Assembly (NCBI RefSeq): GCF_031157525.1
Contig: NZ_JAVIXR010000002.1
Coordinates: 248,001 to 312,000, forward strand
DNA length: 64,000 nucleotides
Reading direction: 5' to 3'
Source: Marinobacter sediminicola
GTDB lineage: Bacteria > Pseudomonadota > Gammaproteobacteria > Pseudomonadales > Oleiphilaceae
Part shown: positions 56,135 to 64,000 of the stretch, one piece after another
How the letters are laid out: each line of letters opens with the position of its first letter
How positions within the stretch are numbered: position 1 is the first letter of the stretch
Made by a program: the position numbers and the translations under genes
Notes under the pieces: model-generated
Database searches by the model: none
Seen by the model: only the letters and a program-made list of their open reading frames with translations
Told to the model about the DNA's origin: nothing

Positions 56135-57198
56135 CGGCAGACAGCTTCGCTGACAAACTTCTGAAATGGTATGACCAACACGGCAGGCATAACCTGCCGT
56201 GGCATCACCACCGCACCGCCTACCGGGTTTGGGTTTCTGAAATTATGCTCCAGCAAACCCAAGTGGCGACTGTTATCCCCTACTACCAGGCATTCATGGC
56301 GCGCTTCCCGGATGTGCAGTCTTTGGCGGAGGCGCCAACGGATGACGTGCTCAGCCACTGGTCCGGGCTTGGCTACTACGCCCGTGCCCGTAACCTGCAA
56401 AAAGCAGCCCGTGCAGTTATAGAAGATTTTGGTGGCACCTTCCCAAGTACACAGGAAGAACTGGAGAGCCTCACCGGCATTGGCCGCTCCACCGCCGCAG
56501 CCATTATTGCCCAAGCTCACAACAAACGCGCAGCCATCCTCGATGGCAATGTGAAGCGAGTACTGGCGCGCTATCACGCCGTTCCCGGCTGGCCCGGCCA
56601 GACCTCTGTACAGAAGCAGTTATGGGTACACGCAGAAGCACACACACCCGATGAACGTGTTCGGGACTATACCCAGGGCATCATGGACCTCGGTGCCATG
56701 GTTTGCACACGCACCCGCCCCGCCTGCGAGGACTGCCCCCTGCAACAAGGTTGCACGGCATACGCCAGAGGTGAAGCCACGCTCTATCCCGGCTCAAAAC
56801 CGAAAAAAACCAAGCCGGAAAAGACCACATGGATGGTGATACTTGAAGATCAGGAAGGTCGCATTCTGCTGGAACGTCGACCACCCAGCGGCATTTGGGG
56901 TGGGCTTTGGAGCCTGCCAGAGTTGGACCCGGCTTATGGTGCAGATGAGCTGCAGGAAGCCTGCGAGAGGAGCCTTGGGGTTAATTGCACAGAGCCGGAG
57001 CTGATCGATGGTTTTCGTCACACTTTTTCCCACTACCACCTGCACATTCAGCCCGCCCGGCTAAATGTAACCAGGCAGAACTCAGTGAAGGACGATGCCC
57101 AGCAGAAATGGCTCCACCGGCACGAAGCCCTAACCCTGGGCTTGCCCGCGCCCATCCGCACGTTGCTCACAACCCCGGAACAGACCAACCTGCTGTGA
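56131..57198 (+). CDS. mutY: adenine DNA glycosylase MutY
   Basis: A 355-residue base-excision enzyme removing adenine opposite 8-oxoguanine. It has VSEIMLQQTQVATVIPYY (catalytic Glu), the helix-hairpin-helix LTGIGRSTAAAI with the catalytic Asp in AILDGNVKRVLARY, and the four-cysteine Fe-S loop CTRTRPACEDCPLQQGC. The C-terminal NUDIX-like domain follows. A GTG start overlaps the asmA stop, a usual arrangement with yggX downstream. Confidence 0.96.
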   Translation: MTADSFADKLLKWYDQHGRHNLPWHHHRTAYRVWVSEIMLQQTQVATVIPYYQAFMARFPDVQSLAEAPTDDVLSHWSGLGYYARARNLQKAARAVIEDFGGTFPSTQEELESLTGIGRSTAAAIIAQAHNKRAAILDGNVKRVLARYHAVPGWPGQTSVQKQLWVHAEAHTPDERVRDYTQGIMDLGAMVCTRTRPACEDCPLQQGCTAYARGEATLYPGSKPKKTKPEKTTWMVILEDQEGRILLERRPPSGIWGGLWSLPELDPAYGADELQEACERSLGVNCTEPELIDGFRHTFSHYHLHIQPARLNVTRQNSVKDDAQQKWLHRHEALTLGLPAPIRTLLTTPEQTNLL

Positions 57199-57271
57199 TA
57201 ACAGCGCGCACCCGCTCAGCCGGCACTATCTGATATCATCCATTTACTTATCTTTGACAACAGGAGCGATC

Positions 57272-57544
57272 ATGAGCCGTACCGTTTTCTGCCGTAAACA
57301 CCAGAAAGATCTCGAGGGCCTGAGCTTCCCCCCCATGCCAGGCGCCAGGGGTCAGGACATCTACGACAACATCTCCAAACAGGCCTGGGAAGAATGGCAG
57401 CACGAGCAAACCATGCTCATCAACGAAAAGCACCTGAGCCTGATAGACCCGAACACCCGCAAGTACCTGCAAGCTCAGATGGAGCATTTCTTTAACAACG
57501 AACCTTTCGACAAAGCCGAAGGCTATGTACCACCGGAGAAATAA
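57272..57544 (+). CDS. yggX: Fe(2+)-trafficking protein YggX
   Basis: A 90-residue protein of the YggX family, thought to help protect Fe-S clusters from oxidative damage. It starts MSRTVFCRKHQKDLEGLSFPPMPG with the conserved Cys7, followed by WEEWQHEQTMLINEKHLSL. CAGGAG lies before the ATG at 57272. It follows mutY by 73 bases, the common mutY-yggX arrangement. Confidence 0.95.
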   Translation: MSRTVFCRKHQKDLEGLSFPPMPGARGQDIYDNISKQAWEEWQHEQTMLINEKHLSLIDPNTRKYLQAQMEHFFNNEPFDKAEGYVPPEK

Positions 57545-57665
57545 CCCCGGTTTGATCAAAGCCTGACCAACCCTGAAAAGAATCAGATATTTTTCCGGGC
57601 CGGCCTTGACTCACTACACCGAAACCGGTTTAATAGCGCCCCGTTGCACAGCAGTATAGCAACTT

Positions 57666-57741
57666 GCCCGGATAGCTCAGTCGGTAGAGCAGAGGATTGA
57701 AAATCCTCGTGTCGGTGGTTCGATTCCGCCTCCGGGCACCA
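57666..57741 (+). tRNA. tRNA-Phe (anticodon GAA)
   Basis: A 76-base cloverleaf with acceptor stem GCCCGGA/TCCGGGC, D-arm GCTCAGTCGGTAGAGC, anticodon loop TTGAAAA (anticodon GAA at 57699-57701), T-arm GGTGG-TTCGATT-CCGCC and encoded 3' ACCA. It borders the integrase-bearing region, so it is a likely attachment site. Confidence 0.98.
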
Positions 57742-57756
57742 TTAAGAATTCAGATG

Positions 57757-57782
57757 AAACCCGCCTTGTGCGGGTTTTGTTG
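57757..57782 (+). terminator. terminator after tRNA-Phe
   Basis: AAACCCGC / GCGGGTTTT forms a stem with a five-base loop followed by T residues, 16 bases past the tRNA end. Confidence 0.75.
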
Positions 57783-57812
57783 TTTCTAGTGTCCACCCCC
57801 TATATTCTTTCA

Positions 57813-57980
57813 CTACTCCTGCCCCCGATTACCTCCCGCTAACCTCCAAAATTCAGCTCCCGCTTCGTCCCTAGCTTCAATCCAGCGCTCTCGTTTCCGG
57901 GAGCTATATTCCCCGCTCATGTAATCTTCAAGAGCATCCCATTCCTCTTCAATGAGATCCTGAAAAGTCTTCTCAGTCAT
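57813..57980 (-). CDS. small acidic uncharacterised protein (55 aa)
   Basis: The frame starts with MTEKTFQDLIEEEWDALEDYMSG and has a GGAGAAGG ribosome site just before the ATG. The N-terminal half is acidic (nine Glu/Asp in the first 25 residues) and the middle is basic (SSRKRERWIEAR), predicted to be helical. No family is recognised. It lies between tRNA-Phe and the broken integrase on the integrase strand, so it likely belongs to the mobile region. The sole support is the good site and clean frame. Confidence 0.5.
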   Translation of the reverse strand: MTEKTFQDLIEEEWDALEDYMSGEYSSRKRERWIEARDEAGAEFWRLAGGNRGQE

Positions 57981-58065
57981 GCACCTTCTCCTTTTTTGCT
58001 ACCACTCAAGATTAGCCCCCACCAAGAATAAACACAACATATAGTGACATTACAATATTATGGCG

Positions 58066-58989
58066 CTATATAGGCGAATAGTGATGAATTATGGCAAAGT
58101 GATCCGGAGAAACATGAGCGTATCGCATGGTCAACTTTATGTCCGAGTGGCCTAGCACTCGCTGCAAGGTAAGAATGTCTCCTCCGCTCATGATGAAGTG
58201 GCTAGCAAAGGTGTGCCGGCAAACGTGCGTGAACTGACCACGAGGTAAGTCAATTTACGCACGCTCAATGGCTTTTCGGAATGCTGCACTGCAGCTGAAA
58301 AAGTGAGTCTCTTTAACTAGATCCTTATAAAGCGTTTCGGAAATAGGCACACTCTGGGATTTGCCGGATTTGGTGTAATTATAGGTCACCCGGTATGGCG
58401 TGAAGTTTGACCAGGTAACGCCTTCGGCCTCTGACCATCTGGCACCTGTTGCCAACGCTAAACAGGTAACGTGATAAAGACTGGAATTTGAGGAGGTTTT
58501 GCATTCATCGAGGAGACGGGCAATTTGCTTCTGGTCAAGAAATGGCAGCTCCTGCTCGTCCAGCTTGAACTTTCTCAAGTTTCTAATCGGGTTCGGCTGG
58601 TGCCATTCACCCTGTCGAATCAGTTCGTTAACGACAGCATTCAGGTAGGCGTGTTCGTGATTCAACGTATTCTGCTCGACCCCGTCGTTCTCTATTCTTG
58701 AACGGCGATAGGTGGCAAAGTCGGAAACGGTCAACTCGGTTGCCCTGGGATTCTGAAGCTTGTCAGCCAATGCATCCAGCTTCCGTTTCCTCTGTTCTCC
58801 GTCTTTCAGGGTGTGGCCATGTGCGTCATACCATTGCTGGCTCAGGCCTTCTAGTCGACGGCGATCCTTGGAGGGATTCCATGTTTGATCTCCAGCTTTT
58901 GAATCAAAGCTCTTTCTGAGGCGTTTGGAGCCACGGCCATCCTGTCGAATATCTACCTGCCATTTTCCCGAGGGTAGTTTTTTGATCAT
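58066..58989 (-). pseudogene. tyrosine integrase, filamentous-phage type, broken by in-frame stop
   Basis: The first 244 codons encode a tyrosine recombinase of the type found in Pf-like inovirus prophages (opening MIKKLPSGKWQVDIRQDGRGSKR). The catalytic Arg is in LATGARWSEAEG and the Lys in KSGKSQSVP. A TAA at 58255-58257 then ends the frame, but the same frame continues with the missing catalytic parts: HVCRHTFASHF (H-x-x-R), GHSDIKL and the nucleophile in MRYAHVS, ending at 58066. The N-terminal core-binding region also appears shortened (KAGDQTWNPSKDRRRL). So it is a recent pseudogene, with one nonsense codon, next to tRNA-Phe. It overlaps the upstream gene by four bases (ATGA). Confidence 0.85.
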
Positions 58990-60155
58990 GCGGCCACCTT
59001 AGTCAGCAGTCGTCGTCTTATGAGTCCGTCCTGGAAGAGTTCGCTTTCAAAGATTTTTCTTCGCCGGTAATAGGCGCACAGATCCTCCCAGAGGCCGGAT
59101 TTTTTGAGGCAGTCCCAAGCCTGTCTTGCGTTAAACCGGTTGCGTGCATAGATGGAAAGCAGGTTTCCGAAGGCCAGAGAGACGTTCTTTTCGTTGCCGC
59201 AACCGGGTTCCTTTTTTGCGCGTTTGCAGAGCAGGTCCGGGGCTGAATAGCCGAAGCCGATGTCGTCTCTGAGTTTGGTCCAGATGGGGCGTACCCATTC
59301 ACGCTTTACTTCGTAGCGGTTGGATTTCAGGGCGTATTGCCAGAGGCCGGTCAGATGCGGGACAGCGTCCATGTAGGTATAGATGGGCTTCATGCCAGGT
59401 GTGCCCTCGGAGATCTCGTTGACGATCCGGTGATGAAAACGGATTTCCAGATGCCAGACGGGTTTATCAGGATCGTAACAAGTGCCCGGGAAGCACTCTT
59501 CATTCATAGCACATTCCCAGATGCCTTCCATGAAAGCATGTTTGTCGCTGACGTCGACTTCTTAGGATTTTTCGTAGAGGCACACCTGCAAGCTGTTGGC
59601 TTTGCCGAAGGTGTAGGTTTCACCACGTCCGTTCACGGTTGAACCGTCCTGGCCCTGGAAGTGAAGGTCACTCATACCGTTGTGGACGCTCACGGTTTTC
59701 GAGCGGGTGACGAAGTGCTGACGCAGGTCCTGGGGAGGCTCCCAGCCCTGAAAGTCCGCGGCCAGATGAAGCGCGATTCCAACCGGTTAAATGCCTTTCA
59801 GAAAGTACATACCCCACTCTGCCAGTTCGTCGTGTATCTGGTCGCTGGAGCGTTCATAGAGCCAGCGGGGAGAGGTTTCAATCTTTACGTGGGTACCCAA
59901 GGCATCCGCTTCGGCATAGAAGTTCTGGATCAGTATCGTCAAGCCATATTCCCGGTTTCGCAGGATGTATTTAAAGCCCCCTCGCCTTCCGGACTGGAGC
60001 CGGAACGGAACTTTATTGATGGTGAGAGTGGCGTGGTAGCCGGATTCGTATTCGTTGGCAAATTCCGCGAGGATGTCGGGCTTCAGTCTTCCCTGGAACA
60101 ATTGTCTTACCGTGTCGGTTTCGGTCCATAGGACGTTGACATTACTCAGGTTCAC
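58986..60155 (-). pseudogene. phage replication-initiator-like gene with two in-frame stops
   Basis: One frame of 390 codons runs from a GTG at 60155 to 58986, interrupted by TAA at 59787-59789 and TAA at 59562-59564. Both breaks leave the frame unchanged and the reading on both sides is coherent (YLVLRN-like GGFKYILRNREYGL, then LQVCLYEKS, then KPVWHLEIRFHHRIV). The pattern of an N-terminal strand region, a T-x-x-G...LY-x-K segment and W-x-[LI]-E-[IF]-R resembles phage/plasmid rolling-circle initiators (RstA/Rep_trans type), as expected next to a filamentous-phage integrase; this family call is tentative. A remnant frame ending at 60152 overlaps its GTG (AAGTGA), so an upstream gene has been lost. 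Confidence 0.7.
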
Positions 60156-60318
60156 TTGCTGGCCTTCGGGATCGAACAACAAGCAAAAGAGGGCTGGCCG
60201 TCGTAGTGTGTGGTGGCGGTTTCAGGCAGATTAAACGATTCTACTTTTAATCAGGCGTGGGGGACTGAAATATTAGTTATAAAAAGGTATTGGAGAAAGC
60301 AAGCCCGGAAATTTTAAC

Positions 60319-61302
60319 TCAATGATTCTCAAGAGAAATACCAAGATCTGTAGCTAAAGAATCTAACAACACACGTTCTAGAGGCCAGTCCTTCAAAAGC
60401 CTAGTCCTTTTTCTTTTAAGCATCCAATAGATAAATAAAACAACGCTTTGTTGATATAGGCCATTATCAAGATATTTCTTGACTATTATTTCACCCAGAA
60501 ATTGGTTTCTGGCAAGAAAACTTTCGATCAAACTAGGCAAGTCACCTGTAATTAGGTCTTCAAACTCATCCCATATCACAATCGAGGACTTTTGATTAGA
60601 CGGAAAGTTCCCAGTTATACTTCGATACATTCCGTCTAATCTTGCATCTACACCAAGTTCCTCTAATGGCCCAGACGAGAGCTTTAAGGACACCTGACCA
60701 AAGAAATCATCTGTCGTCTCAATAAGAGCCATGCTCTTAGCGACAGTTCTATGCACTTCAGGCTGAATCGCCCTTTTCGCCTTGTATATAGCATCATGAG
60801 TAAGCTCTGCATGAGCGTGCTGCAACAGAGTTCGAACCTGGACTTCGCAAGGCATGCCGGCAGGAACATAAACACCTCCAAACTCGAATGTTATCTTCGG
60901 GCGTAGGATGAAATGAACTGACTGATATGTAAACAAAAGGGGGTCACGTCGCCTGTCTTCGTTAAAGTGCTTGCACGCGTCGTATTCCCATGCTGGATGG
61001 TTCACAATCACTTTATTTATAGTCTCAATATCGCCAAGCAAAAGAACAACAAAGCGAACACCGACCTTGTCTTCAATTTCGTCATATGGATTTTTATATT
61101 TTTTACTTTTCCTGTAAAAGGCTTTATCAAGTAGCGAAGCATCGGTTTTCAACCTAGGAATCGGAGGAACCTTGAGAAACGATGTGGTATCAATTTCATT
61201 TGCTCGCAAATGAGAAAGTATTTCTTCAGCAACAAATCCCCCCCAAGCTTCGTAGGAAGATTTTTCTTCGTGCCAATTTTGTAAAAAATCGCTTTCCTTC
61301 AT
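60319..61302 (-). CDS. RelA/SpoT-domain protein
   Basis: A 327-residue protein with a (p)ppGpp-synthetase-type nucleotidyltransferase domain over about 40-180: PRLKTDASLLDK, DEIEDKVGVRFVVL (Asp78, Arg83), TYQSVHFILRP (for Y-R-S-x-H), EVQVRTLLQHAHAELTHDAIYK (Glu153). These match synthetase motifs of small alarmone synthetases, so catalytic function is plausible; no hydrolase domain is present. The remaining ~145 residues are helical and unassigned. It overlaps the upstream NdpA-like gene by four bases (ATGA) and the pair is A+T-rich. Members of this fold include toxSAS and CapRel toxins; whether this one makes (p)ppGpp or modifies tRNA cannot be told. Confidence 0.8.
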   Translation of the reverse strand: MKESDFLQNWHEEKSSYEAWGGFVAEEILSHLRANEIDTTSFLKVPPIPRLKTDASLLDKAFYRKSKKYKNPYDEIEDKVGVRFVVLLLGDIETINKVIVNHPAWEYDACKHFNEDRRRDPLLFTYQSVHFILRPKITFEFGGVYVPAGMPCEVQVRTLLQHAHAELTHDAIYKAKRAIQPEVHRTVAKSMALIETTDDFFGQVSLKLSSGPLEELGVDARLDGMYRSITGNFPSNQKSSIVIWDEFEDLITGDLPSLIESFLARNQFLGEIIVKKYLDNGLYQQSVVLFIYWMLKRKRTRLLKDWPLERVLLDSLATDLGISLENH

Positions 61303-62393
61303 TCTTGCTGCATCACCCGATCTTTAACCAGTATTTTTGTCCACTGAGCTGGCTGGCCTGACTCATCTAGGTCACCAGGTATAGTCTCCATGCTAACCTT
61401 TTCAGCAAAGACTTCATGCGGCGCCCAAAACTTGATATTCCCACCAAACTTAACTTTTCGAAATTTAAGCTTGCTCTCAATATGCTCAATATCTTTCGTG
61501 AAAGCAGAAGTGGGAACACCCGAGTCCTCCATGTGAGCTAGGAAATCATCTTTAGTTTCATCATTAAAGTACTTTGACGCGAAATCTGAAGAGCTGACAG
61601 TTGGTGTCTTTTCTACCTTTAAGTAAGTTGTTAATGCATTTAAAAGCTCGCTCTTATCTGACTCTGAAACGTCTAAGTCAGCGATAAATTTATTCGCGGA
61701 ATCATAGAAATTTTTTGTTGTTCTAGCGCTAGATTTTGGGTAACCAAAACCTAAAAAGTCCGAATAGAAATATTGGGCAGCTGCCTTACCATCAGTTCTG
61801 CTAATCTGGTAATCAGAGATCATGACTGTCCATTTCTGATTAAGATCTTCAACTTCATTTCCGTATTTTGGTTTTTCGAAAAATGCTGCGGTTTTATAAA
61901 GCTTTGTTCCAGGCGTAAGAAGAAGCTCTTCGACAAACTTTAGTGAAATCTCTTGAGTATCGGTATTAACCTCTTTCTCATATCCACTGTGAACCTCTGC
62001 CTTTATCAATCCCAAGAACCTCTTAGGGGTAGCCCCTTGAGTACCGGTAAAAACCACCAAGATTCCACCCGGAATTGATCTCCTCTGTTGGGCACTAGCC
62101 AACTTGAGAGCAAAATCATAGGACGAAACAGAAAAATCTGAATCACCCATTTCCATAACATCGTCGACTAACCTGGGTAGGTCCCCGTCATTTTGGTTTA
62201 CGATTTGCATCGGAACTGCACTAGACTCCTCACCTAATGCATCTCTGACCCTCGTAATAAATGCGTCCATAGCATTCTTATCAAACCGAGTGTAGTCGTG
62301 GCTTTGAAGAGGATCGACCTTTTGACCCTCCTGGTCTCTCTGGTATACCTGATGAATTATAATTCGGTCGATTTCTAGGTTTATTAGTTGCAT
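61299..62393 (-). CDS. NdpA/YejK-like nucleoid-associated protein
   Basis: A 364-residue protein resembling the 37-kDa nucleoid-associated family (NdpA/YejK). It begins MQLINLEIDRIIIHQVYQRDQEG, the family opening, with GGILVVFTGTQGATPKRFLGLIKAEVH in the middle third (about 115-150), where the family has a GG...FL-x-x-x-K-L pattern. The ATG at 62393 is used; a TTG five codons upstream is possible. It overlaps the RelA/SpoT gene by four bases and is probably in one transcript with it. Housekeeping NdpA genes are normally single; this pairing in a phage-remnant region suggests an accessory role. Confidence 0.75.
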   Translation of the reverse strand: MQLINLEIDRIIIHQVYQRDQEGQKVDPLQSHDYTRFDKNAMDAFITRVRDALGEESSAVPMQIVNQNDGDLPRLVDDVMEMGDSDFSVSSYDFALKLASAQQRRSIPGGILVVFTGTQGATPKRFLGLIKAEVHSGYEKEVNTDTQEISLKFVEELLLTPGTKLYKTAAFFEKPKYGNEVEDLNQKWTVMISDYQISRTDGKAAAQYFYSDFLGFGYPKSSARTTKNFYDSANKFIADLDVSESDKSELLNALTTYLKVEKTPTVSSSDFASKYFNDETKDDFLAHMEDSGVPTSAFTKDIEHIESKLKFRKVKFGGNIKFWAPHEVFAEKVSMETIPGDLDESGQPAQWTKILVKDRVMQQE

Positions 62394-62408
62394 CCCTGAC
62401 ACATCCAA

Positions 62409-62708
62409 ATTGGTTTATTGTTAAACCTCAAAACTTATAGTTTAAAATCGACTATTTCAATTCATATTCACACAAAGAAACTATATTTAAATTGCCAGAG
62501 CAGAATAATAGAGTGAAGTCCAGAACTCTCCCGAGAGTCACACCACTCTGCAAGTGTCGCGCTTGCCTGGCATCCCTGCCGGCGGTAATCCCCGGTTTTC
62601 CTGACCAAACGGCTTACTGTCAGTGTACGGTTACGAGTTGTTACGTTTAGGCGTTTTTTCCTAATTCGGCGTGAGGTATTTCCCACGCTGCCCTTTCTGT
62701 GATGTCGG
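62409..62708. other. intergenic region of the accessory segment
   Basis: About 300 bases between the NdpA-like gene and the broken SRAP gene. The left ~70 bases are A+T-rich and likely hold the promoter of the NdpA/RelA operon, with a possible -35 (TTGAAA, complement of 62455-62460). The rest has an Arg-rich open frame on the minus strand but no ribosome site or recognisable family. I see no gene, repeat or attachment site here. Confidence 0.5.
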
Positions 62709-63383
62709 TTAATCCGGTTCAATTCGTTGTGCCTGGCGGGTTTGTTCCAGGATGGCGGGGGATTTTATGGGCTCTACCAACAGAGGCTCCCAGATTCGGG
62801 TTTTGAGTAAGTCCTGGAATGGGTCTGTGTTGGTCAGGCTAGGGTCTAGCCACATGTCAAAGTCTTCCCGGTTGAGCATGAGCGGGATGCTTTTCGGGTG
62901 GATGTGACTGAACCTGGGGTGTGGTGGCAGGGTGATGATGGTGAACGACGGTATCACTTCTTCCTTGAAGTCTCACAGTTCATACAGGCCGGCAAAGGCA
63001 ATGGCGCTGTCGGCCGGGTGGATGTTGTAGCACTGATTATGGCCTTTCTCACCTGCCCATTCATGGAAACCGCTAGCCGGTATGATGGCCCGCTGGCTGT
63101 GAAAGCGTTTCTTCCAGAGTGGGCTGGTGCCTAGGCTGCCCGATCGGGCGTTGAAGGTGCTGTACTTTGGCGAGGGGCGGTAGCCGCTACCATCTGGCTT
63201 GCGTTCTATGAGTAGTGACCAGATGGCGTCTTCAAGGGTTCTGCCCTGGTTGGTTTCGTATACGATCTGACCTTTTGCACCAGGTGCTATGTTGAGGCGG
63301 GTTTGGGCGCGAATGGGGATACCCAGGATTTCGAGTAGATCCTGGACTAGTGGATCGTCGAGTACGTTGTAGCGGCCGCACAT
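62709..63383 (-). pseudogene. SRAP (YedK/HMCES) family protein broken by one nonsense codon
   Basis: The protein starts MCGRYNVLDDP with the catalytic Cys2 that crosslinks to abasic sites in single-stranded DNA, followed by the APG segment, the FNARSG segment and the SGFHEWAG segment with the active-site Glu. The frame is cut at 62973-62975 by TGA where the family has Trp (LYELW), and continues unchanged in frame with the conserved HPKSIPLML (His-containing) region to 62709. Only a G-to-A type change separates it from an intact 224-residue gene. The family sits in many phage and defence islands. Confidence 0.85.
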
Positions 63384-63528
63384 TACTTACACCTTTCAGC
63401 TCATAATCAACTATTATGATATGTAGTGGTTCGATAACTTATCGCAGCACTTCTATAGGTAAAGTCATCGGTGGTTATATTTCAACTCACCAAGAGGTGT
63501 TGAAGACCGACAAAGGAGGTCGCGCTGA

Positions 63529-63765
63529 ATGATTCATGAAGACATAATCCGCCAAGGCAAAGACGACTACTTCAATCAGCAAGGCCGCTATGCCAACCCA
63601 TACTCGCCAGGTTCTGAGAAGTTCAATGCGTACGAACGCGGCTGGATGCAAAGCTTGAAAAAGGTGAAGAAGCCTTTCCCTCAGGTATCAGGAGGCACTA
63701 AATCATTCGCGGATAAATATCGAAACATACCCAACTGGAAAGGCCCAGGGGATATTGACGACTAG
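63529..63765 (+). CDS. small protein with RMF/CrpP-like motif (78 aa)
   Basis: The frame has a strong AAAGGAGG site ten bases before the ATG. The N-terminal half has an NPYSPGSEKFNAYERGWMQSLKK segment (about 23-45) that resembles the NP(Y/F)...Y/W-x-x-GW motif of ribosome modulation factor and CrpP-like small proteins; this is a weak resemblance. The C-terminus is basic then ends GPGDIDD. It lies alone between the SRAP gene and the window end, divergent from the former. Function is not known. Confidence 0.6.
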   Translation: MIHEDIIRQGKDDYFNQQGRYANPYSPGSEKFNAYERGWMQSLKKVKKPFPQVSGGTKSFADKYRNIPNWKGPGDIDD

Positions 63766-63876
63766 GTGTCAACGAACTGGATCGTCCTGACCAAACAGCT
63801 CAGGATAAATGTAACGCCTTCAAGGTCTTACCTGAACGCTATATTTCCTAAAACTGCGCAAGCATTTGCTTACACG

Positions 63877-64000
63877 CTAAGCCCGGTCAGCTTTAGAAGA
63901 ATCAGCCACAGCTTCTTCGTGCTGCTTGTTCAAAATCTGAATCTCGCCTGCAATCTTATGGAGCACTTCTTTAAGGCCATCTGGCTCCGGTTGCATAAAA
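63877..64000 (-). CDS. C-terminal part of a small helical protein, truncated by window end
   Basis: On the minus strand the frame is open at the window edge and ends at 63877. The visible part starts from an ATG at 63996 and reads QPEPDGLKEVLHKIAGEIQ followed by a Glu/Ala-rich helix. It may be an intact 39-residue gene or the end of a longer one reaching beyond the window. No family is recognised and support is limited to the clean frame. Confidence 0.35.
   Translation of the reverse strand, partial: FMQPEPDGLKEVLHKIAGEIQILNKQHEEAVADSSKADRA

Noticed and set aside
62468..62722. 84-codon Arg-rich minus-strand frame between the NdpA-like and SRAP genes
   Set aside because: No ribosome site, odd composition and overlap with the SRAP remnant; kept only as a non-coding stretch.
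57742..64000. Direct repeat of the tRNA-Phe 3' end marking attR
   Set aside because: I looked for the last ~20 bases of the tRNA further along and saw no copy, so the element's far boundary cannot be set; it may be beyond the window or lost.
1..64000. CRISPR array, insertion sequence or rRNA gene
   Set aside because: No regularly spaced repeats, transposase motifs or rRNA sequence were seen on either strand.

Overview
The window looks like chromosomal DNA of a marine gammaproteobacterium close to Marinobacter. This is inferred from overall protein character and gene combination (sufBCDSATE, fabAB, FlgT/FlgP, several NarK and NnrS proteins, urease, trmL-secB-gpmI-envC-ctpA order); no 16S gene or database search supports it. 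Coding density is high. The last ~6 kb is a visibly more A+T-rich accessory region.

Layout. 1-1054: tail of an acyl-CoA carboxylase beta subunit and a hot-dog thioesterase. 1070-8869 (minus): a tight seven-gene operon with a MoxR-like AAA+ ATPase, an unknown protein, a HEXXH plus von Willebrand A protein, another unknown, a PaaK-like adenylate-forming enzyme, PnuC and NadR; this is the most original core-region system here. 9028-26549: nitrogen and nitric-oxide region with two NnrS proteins, three NarK-type nitrate/nitrite transporters, an anaerobic-type universal stress protein, a complete urease operon (ureDABCEFG plus hupE/ureJ), an unusual three-domain RidA protein, a bacterial voltage-gated channel and a SirB2-like protein. 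FNR-type boxes lie before narK and before the stress-protein gene.

26758-30341: fabAB (unsaturated fatty acid synthesis), a one-domain AraC-type regulator and trhP (U32 family). 30453-36836: suf operon (sufBCDSA-sufT-sufE) preceded by a near-perfect type 1 IscR operator over its promoter. 36860-38714: flgP-flgT (flagellar basal-body rings). 38974-57544: housekeeping genes including a TraF-like outer-membrane protein, CCA-adding enzyme, pteridine reductase, thiolase, trmL, secB, rhodanese, gpmI, envC, ctpA, yibQ-like, hisBHAF, asmA, mutY and yggX.

57666-64000: tRNA-Phe (GAA) followed by a decaying mobile region. It holds a filamentous-phage-type integrase with an in-frame stop, a replication-initiator-like gene with two in-frame stops, an intact two-gene operon pairing a nucleoid-associated (NdpA/YejK-like) protein with a RelA/SpoT-domain protein, an SRAP (YedK-like) gene broken by one nonsense codon, and small uncharacterised genes. 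The contrast between dead phage genes and the intact NdpA/RelA pair suggests the pair is selected cargo, possibly a stress or phage-defence module.
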